From Gp13-AA77 sp035578005 (lineage in GTDB: Bacteria > Acidobacteriota > Terriglobia > UBA7540), in the NCBI GenBank assembly GCA_035578005.1, contig DATJYK010000392.1:6602-70601 (forward strand): a stretch of 64,000 nucleotides of DNA. Direction: 5' to 3'. The notes beneath the pieces are model-generated. The model was given only the letters and a program-made list of their open reading frames with translations, searched no databases and was not told the origin of the DNA. Shown here piece by piece: positions 45,169-52,387 of this stretch. The position numbers and the translations under genes were made by a program. The stretch's first letter is position 1. Every line of letters starts with the position of its first letter.

Positions 45169-47094
45169 CTACGGCACCGCTGCCGACTTCTGGACTAACG
45201 GAGTCTCTTGCTGTCCACAAGCCAGCCGAAGGCCTAAGTTGCAAGCCTGCTGCAGCCGTTGCGACGCGAGAGCCTCGTCCCTGGGCGTTCCGGTGCCACG
45301 CTGGTACAGCCGGGACACCTCGAAGCAGCTCGCTGCGTTGCCGCCCTGGCAGCCTTTCTCAAAGTTGGCGACCGCCTGGGCGGGGTCGGGAGCCGTCCCT
45401 TGTCCCACCAGATAGCTTTGCCCAAGCCGGCCACAGCCGCGCCACCATCCGACGTCGCAAGACTTTTGGAACAGGTTAAACGCGTGCGCCCCATCCTGCG
45501 GAACGCCGAGTCCGCTGCTATAAAGCGAGCCCAAAATAAAGCAGCTCGCGCCGTCATCCTGATCGCAGGCGCGTTGGAACACGTCTTTGCCGTCGCCTCG
45601 CGCGAAGGCGATCAGACTTTCGCACGCCTGCGGCACACCCAGGTCACAGGCGCGGCCCAAGCTTACGCCGGCCGCGGTCGCATTCCGCGGCACCACGCGG
45701 CCTTCGTTCAGCACCTGACCTTCGGTGAAGCAGCCGATTGCGGAGCCGTCCTGACACGTATCCTTGAGGACGCTTACCCACGTCTTACAAGCCTTCCAGC
45801 GCTGATTCTGGCACGCCTGCCGCCAAAACTCTGGACTGTGGCCAGGAAAGTCCTTGCCGTTCTTGAAGAATCCAGTGGCCATCATGCTGGCAAAGAGCGA
45901 AATCCACACCGCCATGGCGGCGAAGTTCGCCTGCTGCGGGCTCCAGGTCCACACGGGTGCCAGCGAACGGAATTTCTCGGCCAAGGCTTCGCTGGCCCGG
46001 TCCAGCGCGCGCACGCTCAAGTTAAGCAGCGGGACTGAAAGCAGTTTGTCATAGAACTCGGGAGCGCCAAACCAGCTCAGCGCGCCATAGGTGGCGAAGA
46101 CTGCTGCTCCGTAGATCCCTCCGAAGAGAAGTTTGCCTAGCTTTGTGCGGGGCGACGTGGCCGGATCTGTGACCAACAGGTGTAAGCCCAGGAAAACGGA
46201 CACCGGGATGTTGGAATCCACAAAGTGGTAGACCCCAGTGAAGTGGGTGTAAGCGAGGTTCAACCCGTACAGAACCGCTGCTGACGCCAGGGTCACCAGG
46301 GTGACTCCGAACAGGCTCTGCACCACCAGACCCAACAGGAAAATCTCAAGATAGATGTGCGGCGGGCGGTGCAAGGTGCTGGCGATCTCAATCCCCCAGG
46401 TCATCCGTGTGGTTCCACTGGCGATCAGGGCTACCGAGAAGACGAAAAGAGACAGCGCGGACGGGTTAAAGATGTGGGTGAGCCTGCCGTCCCGCTTCCA
46501 TTTGATGAACTCTTTACCGAGCACGCCGGTAGCTACCATTAGAGACTGCAGGAAGAACCAATCATCCCTGAACCATAGAAACAGATTCGTACTGAGGATA
46601 ATGGGGAAAGGCCCGAAGCCCAGAACCCACTCGTCCCGGCGCCACCAGCACACCAACATGTCGAGGGCGTAGGCGAAGATTAATTGGGCAACGATAAGCG
46701 GGATGTAATGATACACCTCACGCCAGTACCAGCCCCAATACGCATAGACGCAAGCCTGCATGAGGAGCTGGACGTAATGTACCTTCCGAAGAACGACGTC
46801 GTAGCGGAGGGTGCGGCCGACGCGGGCGGCCCGGTGACGCAGGATTAACCAAAAAACGAGCAGTGCACCCGCGGCACCCCAAAAGGATTCCACCAGGCCC
46901 GCGTTAGCGCTGATACGGGGAAGGAAAGAAAGGCATCCGAGGAGCAGGATAAGGAAGAAGGCCAAGCGAAGCGCGGGAATGCGATTCGCGGCCCGAAGCG
47001 CAGGTGATCCATTGCTCGGCGGCCTGCCGGACTGCCGCCCTGCGGCCGTCTTCTGCGACTTCGGCTGGCTCGATTTCGCTCGCTGGCTTCTCAA
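45169..47094 (-). CDS. RnfD/NqrB-like membrane protein fused to CX7C Sel1 repeats
   Basis: The 641-residue protein starts nine bases after the second TonB receptor's stop. After a Ser/Lys-rich start come about ten membrane helices (about 45-430) with HYIPLIVAQLIFAYALDMLV, GFGPFPIILSTNLFLWF, HIFNPSALSLFVFSVAL and LGLHLLVTDPATSPRTKLGKLLFG. The last matches the NqrB/RnfD family region around the flavin-bearing Thr of its relatives. The C-terminus (about 430-635) has seven Cys pairs each spaced C-x7-C, for example ACDLGVPQAC and SCDVGWWRGC, as in the disulphide-linked Hcp/Sel1 repeats. The C-terminal part should be outside the cytoplasm. No other rnf genes are adjacent. Confidence 0.75.
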   Translation of the reverse strand: MRSQRAKSSQPKSQKTAAGRQSGRPPSNGSPALRAANRIPALRLAFFLILLLGCLSFLPRISANAGLVESFWGAAGALLVFWLILRHRAARVGRTLRYDVVLRKVHYVQLLMQACVYAYWGWYWREVYHYIPLIVAQLIFAYALDMLVCWWRRDEWVLGFGPFPIILSTNLFLWFRDDWFFLQSLMVATGVLGKEFIKWKRDGRLTHIFNPSALSLFVFSVALIASGTTRMTWGIEIASTLHRPPHIYLEIFLLGLVVQSLFGVTLVTLASAAVLYGLNLAYTHFTGVYHFVDSNIPVSVFLGLHLLVTDPATSPRTKLGKLLFGGIYGAAVFATYGALSWFGAPEFYDKLLSVPLLNLSVRALDRASEALAEKFRSLAPVWTWSPQQANFAAMAVWISLFASMMATGFFKNGKDFPGHSPEFWRQACQNQRWKACKTWVSVLKDTCQDGSAIGCFTEGQVLNEGRVVPRNATAAGVSLGRACDLGVPQACESLIAFARGDGKDVFQRACDQDDGASCFILGSLYSSGLGVPQDGAHAFNLFQKSCDVGWWRGCGRLGQSYLVGQGTAPDPAQAVANFEKGCQGGNAASCFEVSRLYQRGTGTPRDEALASQRLQQACNLGLRLACGQQETPLVQKSAAVP

Positions 47095-47103
47095 GACTTG
47101 AAC

Positions 47104-50100
47104 CTAGAAAGTGAACCGAGCTGCGAACTGAATCTGCCTGGGCGCTTGCGCAGACAAGATCTGACCAAACGTCGGTTGGTTGAAATAGGTTTGAGGCAAG
47201 TTGAAATTCGCCCGGTTGAACAGGTTGAATGCCTGCGCTTCAACGGTCAGCTTCAGTCTCTCGGTCATCGCAAACCTGCGTACCAGCGCCAGATCGAAGG
47301 AGGCGAAACCGGGGCCACGAATGATATTGCGCCCCGCATCGCCGAATGTGTACTGGGGGGGAGTTACAAACGCGCTCGTGTTGAACCATTCGCTCGGCGT
47401 AGGGTTCGACAGTTTCCAGTTGCCTACCACATTGGGACGGTCAGAACCCGTCTGGCTGCCGGTGTTCCCGGTGTTGCTGTTATCAAAGCCCAGAACCGGA
47501 GTCAAAGGTTGTCCAGACTGTATCGTTGTGATTCCGTCGAAATCCGTGTTCCGAGTCCAGCGCGATTGCTGCGGCAGCCTCAGCACATAGCTCACCACCA
47601 GGCGATGACGCATATCAAAGCTGGAATTGGCGCGTTCAGCGTCAGGATTAGCACTATTCTGAGGAAAGTTCGGGTCGGGCGTGGTGTTGAGAAAGGCCGA
47701 CTGATCGTCAATGGAATGCGACCAGGTGTAGGCAGCCCACAAGGACACATGCGACCCCATCTGCCGCTTGAACGTCGCCTGCAGCGAGTTGTAGCTTGAG
47801 TTCGAATCGCTCGAGATCAGGAAAATATCGCCGTACTGCGGATACGGCCTGCGGGATTGGATGTCCCCCGGGGCCGGCGGTGGTTGGTTGAGATCAATTC
47901 CCCGAATCAGATGCGTTCCCGCAGACCCGGCATAACCTAGCGTGAAGGTCCCGACGGAGGCAAGGGCGCGCTCGACGGTGAAGTTCCACTGCTGAATGTA
48001 GGGTGTGATGGTGTTCGGGTTCAGCACGTTCAGCGACGCCGGGGGGGTGTATGCTGTGTCGATGGGGAAAGGGTTTTCCAACGTCAGCAGGCCCTCCGCT
48101 GAAGGGAAAAACTCCAACAGGTTGAACTGGGGCGGGTTGAAATACATCGCCGAATTCACTTCCAGCATTCCGGAATCGTAATACATGCCATATCCCGCGC
48201 GGACGACGAGCGACTTCCCGGGACTCCACGCCAAACCCACGCGCGGCGCCACGTTATTCCAGTCGGGCTGAATCCCGGAGCGCGAGACACCATTGGTTCC
48301 CACCGGCACCACCTGAAAATTCGTAAAATCCAAGGTTGACATGCGGTTGGTGGGATCCGAGGCAGGAGTGTTGTACTCGTACCGTACTCCAAGATTCAGT
48401 GTCAGCTTGGGGGAAATTCTCCAATCATCTTCAAAATACGCGTTATAAGCCCGAGTTCGCAAAGTGATAGGATTTGCCGATTGGGACTGCAGACCAAAGT
48501 TGGGTAGTCCGAGCAGAAGATCGCTGATGCCGGAGCCGGAGAGGGCTCCGAAAAAGCCGAGGTCGCCGCGGCTGAAATAATACAAAATTCCGTTCAACTG
48601 CTGGTTGCGGATTTCTCCGCCGATTTTCAAGAGGTGCGATCCACGGTCCAGCGCCAGGTTGTCGGCAACCTGAAAGGTGTTCGTGTGACGGTAGTTAGGA
48701 AAGGTGTAATTATCTCCCACGCCGGAAAACCCAGCCACGCTAATGGTCGGGTACCCGAAGGCCGCCGGCGGAACGTTGAGCCAGTTCACCCCCCAGAGCT
48801 GACCCACGTTGACGTTGTAGTTCTGAGGAAGAATATCGCGCGAGAAACGGTTGAAAGCAACACTGACGGTATTGACGGCGCGCGGTGAAAGCGTCTGCCG
48901 GTACTGGAACATCGCGTTTTGGATATGGTCTTTCACATAGTCGCCGAAACCGGGTGTGGTGCTGGTTGACGGAGCCCCGTTTGAACTGCCGCCCCAAGGT
49001 TCAAAAAGATCAACGGTTCCGAAGCTGTAACGCCCCGTCAAATCCGCAGTCGAAGTTAAGTGGTGGTCAACCCGGTAGGTGCCTTGCGTATCGTTCTCGC
49101 TTTGCACCGGACTGGCAAGGAGGTTGTTGGAAAGGCCGGACAGGTTGGGCAGGGGATACATCTTCAGAACATCAGGAGCCACAGACGAAATCGAACTCGG
49201 TGGAATCACGTTACCGGTGAAGGGCAGTCCGGTGAAAGGATTCGTAACGGTTACACCCAAGGCCGACAGATCACCTTGCCGCTCCTGTGGCGTCGGCACC
49301 GTGGCAAGCTGGCTGAGCCCCTCGCGATCGCGAAGGAAATCCGTGCTGCCGAAGAAATAGGTCTTACTCCGAACGATCGGTCCACCCACCGCAAATCCGA
49401 ACTGGTTTCGAACCAGCTTGGGCTTTTGGGCCGGGTCGAAAAAGTTGCGGGCGTCGAAAACGCGATTCCGCAAATACTCGTAAACCGCGCCGTGAAAGTC
49501 GTTGGTTCCCTGACGGGTGATGACGTTAACCTGACCCGCCGCGCTGCGCCCGTATTCCGCACTGTAGCTGTTGGTGGCCACCTTGAATTCCTGAATACTG
49601 TCAACCGGCGGCTCCACACCGTAGCGATTCACGTAAGGATCGTTGTTGTCCACGCCATCGAGAAGGTAGTTGTTGTACTCTTCGCGTCCGCCGCCCGCAC
49701 TCATGGAGAAGGAGCCGTAGCTCGAAAGCTCAGAGTCTTGCACTGGCGGGGCCACGCCCGGCGCCAGCAAAGCCAACTGGAGAAAGTCACGCCGGTTCAG
49801 CGGCACCGAAGCGATTTGCTGCCGGTCTACGACGGTGCCCAGTTCTGAGGACTGCGCCTGCACCGGGACTACAACCGCAGTCACCGCGATCGTTTTTTTG
49901 ACACCGGCGATGGGAAGATGGAAATCGGCCCGAATCTCGGCGTTTACGGCTACCGTCACTCCCGGCTGAGTTACGACCACGAAGCCCGGCGCCGAAGCCG
50001 ACACGCTGTACTGGGCCGGTGGCAACTGAGCGATGGAATAAGCGCCGGAGGCATCTGTCGTTGTCTTGCGGACGAGCGAACGGCCCGCATCGGACACGGT

Positions 50101-50301
50101 AACCTGGGCGTTGGCTATAGAAGCGCCACTGGGATCGTAGACATAGCCCAGAATCGATCCACTCGACACTTGGGCTACTAACGAGGATGAAGCTCCAAGC
50201 ACGACAATGAACAGCAGTGCGGCGAAATGTAAGGCCGTTGGAAAAGGCCGGAATACATCGAAAACGACTGCATGATTGCTCCGACGATCTGCGATGGTCA
50301 T
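47104..50301 (-). CDS. Large TonB-dependent receptor with carboxypeptidase-regulatory domain (Oar type), second copy
   Basis: ATG 50301 with GGGGAG upstream gives 1065 residues. After a hydrophobic signal segment (ALLFIVVLGASSSLVAQVS) comes the carboxypeptidase-regulatory domain (GSILGYVYDPSGASIANAQV, QLPPAQYSVSASAPGFVVV), then the plug (LNRRDFLQLALLAPGV, YLLDGVDNNDPYVNRYG, GTNDFHGAVYEYLRNRVF) and the barrel, ending in FAARFTF. It differs from the copy at 41216-44755 throughout, so this is not a recent duplication. Nine bases later starts the RnfD-like gene; the two are probably one transcript. Confidence 0.92.
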   Translation of the reverse strand: MTIADRRSNHAVVFDVFRPFPTALHFAALLFIVVLGASSSLVAQVSSGSILGYVYDPSGASIANAQVTVSDAGRSLVRKTTTDASGAYSIAQLPPAQYSVSASAPGFVVVTQPGVTVAVNAEIRADFHLPIAGVKKTIAVTAVVVPVQAQSSELGTVVDRQQIASVPLNRRDFLQLALLAPGVAPPVQDSELSSYGSFSMSAGGGREEYNNYLLDGVDNNDPYVNRYGVEPPVDSIQEFKVATNSYSAEYGRSAAGQVNVITRQGTNDFHGAVYEYLRNRVFDARNFFDPAQKPKLVRNQFGFAVGGPIVRSKTYFFGSTDFLRDREGLSQLATVPTPQERQGDLSALGVTVTNPFTGLPFTGNVIPPSSISSVAPDVLKMYPLPNLSGLSNNLLASPVQSENDTQGTYRVDHHLTSTADLTGRYSFGTVDLFEPWGGSSNGAPSTSTTPGFGDYVKDHIQNAMFQYRQTLSPRAVNTVSVAFNRFSRDILPQNYNVNVGQLWGVNWLNVPPAAFGYPTISVAGFSGVGDNYTFPNYRHTNTFQVADNLALDRGSHLLKIGGEIRNQQLNGILYYFSRGDLGFFGALSGSGISDLLLGLPNFGLQSQSANPITLRTRAYNAYFEDDWRISPKLTLNLGVRYEYNTPASDPTNRMSTLDFTNFQVVPVGTNGVSRSGIQPDWNNVAPRVGLAWSPGKSLVVRAGYGMYYDSGMLEVNSAMYFNPPQFNLLEFFPSAEGLLTLENPFPIDTAYTPPASLNVLNPNTITPYIQQWNFTVERALASVGTFTLGYAGSAGTHLIRGIDLNQPPPAPGDIQSRRPYPQYGDIFLISSDSNSSYNSLQATFKRQMGSHVSLWAAYTWSHSIDDQSAFLNTTPDPNFPQNSANPDAERANSSFDMRHRLVVSYVLRLPQQSRWTRNTDFDGITTIQSGQPLTPVLGFDNSNTGNTGSQTGSDRPNVVGNWKLSNPTPSEWFNTSAFVTPPQYTFGDAGRNIIRGPGFASFDLALVRRFAMTERLKLTVEAQAFNLFNRANFNLPQTYFNQPTFGQILSAQAPRQIQFAARFTF

Positions 50302-50388
50302 TCTGTCTCCCCTCTTACTCAGACTTCCACACCCGCGGCTTGGGGGGAACCACGGTTCTCTTACCACTTGTGTTTCGCTATCCTCACG

Positions 50389-52206
50389 TCATTCGGCTCG
50401 GGTACGTTCGCGTGCAGCCGATGGCATCGACAACGGCGCCGGTTTGACGGTCCATACAAATCCCGTATCCCAGAGCGGGCGTGTCTTGGGCAGGATCGTG
50501 CCTGCCTCGCTGTAAAGGTAGAGCATCCGCACCGGAAGCTTTGTCTCCGGAGAAGGATTGGCCAGTGCCAGTCCCATGAGCCGGAGCATCTGTGCCGGGT
50601 TCAAGTTCAGGCCATTAATATTAAGAAGCGGCGGAATGCTGTTCTTGGGAACGCCCTCCCCGTCGCTGTCGTCGTGCAAGGGCCCGGCCATTTCTGCGCA
50701 GTAGCGCTCGATGTCGCCGGATGTGACCTCTCCGGCATTCGGACCGTGACCAGTAACCAAGCGAAAGGGCCCGTAGACCTTGACAGTCTGAACGGATTCC
50801 GGCAGCTTGCCTGTTTCGTGAAACGCCGCCAATTCGTCGGTCAGCACCTGAAAAAGCTCCGCCAGTGAAAGGTAGTGACCGTCCACTTCAAGGTAGTCGA
50901 AGGGGTGAGTGTCATTGCCCATCTTCTTCAACGCTGCAGAGACCTGAGTGAGCAGGCTTTCCGTTGAGATCCGGAATCCTGTGCCAGCTCCCGCCATTTT
51001 CGAGAGAGCGGCAGTTGACACAAAGCGGCTGCCGGGATTGTTTGGGAAATAGTCCTTTGTGAGCCACTTCAAGACTTCATTCTCGCGTGCCCACCCTGCA
51101 GTGATTTCGGCCTTTGACCGAATCGCATCGGCGGGCAGGTTGGGGGATTGAGGATGATCATAGGCGTATTTCATGGGGGCGTTAGGCGCGGTCTTGGCAA
51201 ACGATGGCTGAAGGTAGTTTTCTACCGCTCCGAGTCTGACCTGCACCACCTGAACCGTCGACCGATTGGCCTTATCGAGCACAGCTTTCAGCGCTTCGAC
51301 GCCGTCCACGGCCGCGACCCAATGGACCGGCGGGACGGCTTCTGATATTCGCAAAACGTAATCCTGCCAATAGACTTCCGGAGCCGTGTCCGGCTCCGGC
51401 GACATGATTTCGCCAAAGTGCCTCGTCGCTCCGGCGAAACCAGGCAGTAGGCCAGGGTTAGCGGCGGGAATTCCTAACATCACGGCAGAGGTGTTATACT
51501 GTCGCAGCACCTGGAGGGTTTCCGTATCCCCGCCCGACTCTCTGAAGATTCCAAGCTGCGGTACAAAACTGGCCCCGACAACTGGAGCGCCGAGAGCATT
51601 GGGATTTGGCTTCACTTTCGGGGCTGGGTGGTAAGTCTCAACGGCCAACTCCACTCCCCTGATATACGCCGCCGGTCCAAGGACCTCCTGCATCTTCTTC
51701 AGCCCGCCAGTGCCGCCGGTGGGCTCGCCGGTCAGCGGATCACGCGCCTCCGCAAGAAACTCGGCTGCGGTCGTCTCCCGCATCCTCCAGCGATCTTGAG
51801 GCGACGAATTCTCTGAGAATTTGAAAAAAGGTCGACGATCATAAGTGGGCTCGTCCGTTCCGTCGTATCCCGCCTCGATGACGCCGCGACGGATGTAATC
51901 CTTTACAAAGTCCAAGATATGCGTTTGCGCGTTCCGCTCTTCGAGCGCCTGGCTCACGGCTCCCGAAAACAAAATGGTAGCGGAAACGTGCGCCTCCGGG
52001 TGTGTTTTGCCAAGCGCTTCCACCCCAGGTAGGACGCGCCGCAGCCGGTTTTCCGTGATATCGAGATTCACGTGGTCGGTGGCCTCGGCGAACAGCCTTA
52101 TGTAGACAGGCTCCTTTCCTGGGGCTCCGGCCAGGTAGGCCGCGGACAGCAAACCAAGCGCTGCGATCGAACAATAAATAAGATCGCATGAGTAACGATG
52201 CTTCAT
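50389..52206 (-). CDS. Large exported protein of unknown function
   Basis: ATG 52206 has AAGGAG eight bases upstream. The 605-residue protein opens with a hydrophobic segment (LIYCSIAALGLLSAAYLAG) likely to act as signal peptide. The body is alpha/beta, with IRLFAEATDHVNLDITENRL, AHVSATILFSGAVSQAL, FVPQLGIFRESGGDTETLQVL, QDYVLRISEAVPPVHWVAAV and a late MLYLYSEAGTILP. The pattern could fit a TIM-barrel hydrolase or polysaccharide-deacetylase-like enzyme, but no catalytic motif was identified. It lies just upstream of the second TonB receptor on the same strand (87 bases), so it may be made together with it. Confidence 0.7.
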   Translation of the reverse strand: MKHRYSCDLIYCSIAALGLLSAAYLAGAPGKEPVYIRLFAEATDHVNLDITENRLRRVLPGVEALGKTHPEAHVSATILFSGAVSQALEERNAQTHILDFVKDYIRRGVIEAGYDGTDEPTYDRRPFFKFSENSSPQDRWRMRETTAAEFLAEARDPLTGEPTGGTGGLKKMQEVLGPAAYIRGVELAVETYHPAPKVKPNPNALGAPVVGASFVPQLGIFRESGGDTETLQVLRQYNTSAVMLGIPAANPGLLPGFAGATRHFGEIMSPEPDTAPEVYWQDYVLRISEAVPPVHWVAAVDGVEALKAVLDKANRSTVQVVQVRLGAVENYLQPSFAKTAPNAPMKYAYDHPQSPNLPADAIRSKAEITAGWARENEVLKWLTKDYFPNNPGSRFVSTAALSKMAGAGTGFRISTESLLTQVSAALKKMGNDTHPFDYLEVDGHYLSLAELFQVLTDELAAFHETGKLPESVQTVKVYGPFRLVTGHGPNAGEVTSGDIERYCAEMAGPLHDDSDGEGVPKNSIPPLLNINGLNLNPAQMLRLMGLALANPSPETKLPVRMLYLYSEAGTILPKTRPLWDTGFVWTVKPAPLSMPSAARERTRAE

Positions 52207-52304
52207 GACACGAACTCCTTCAACTTATAGCTGGTCGCCGCAGCATATTCTGCACCGGCTCCCGGTGCGGCACACTCCGCGTGATTGCTGAGAGTGGGAC
52301 CGTC

Positions 52305-52354
52305 AAGAAAACAAAAGGCCCTCAGGGCCGGCGATGAAGCCCACCCGGAGGGCC
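52305..52354 (-). terminator. Intrinsic terminator downstream of the PEP-CTERM gene
   Basis: On the minus strand GGCCCTC (52354-52348) pairs with GAGGGCC (52323-52317), with further pairing inside, followed by TTTTGTTTTCTT (52316-52305). It lies 34 bases after the stop of the large gene at 52388 and before the unknown exported gene, so it separates two same-strand transcription units. Confidence 0.75.
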
Positions 52355-52387
52355 ATAGGTTCGCGACCAAGTCCCGTTCAGCACGGT

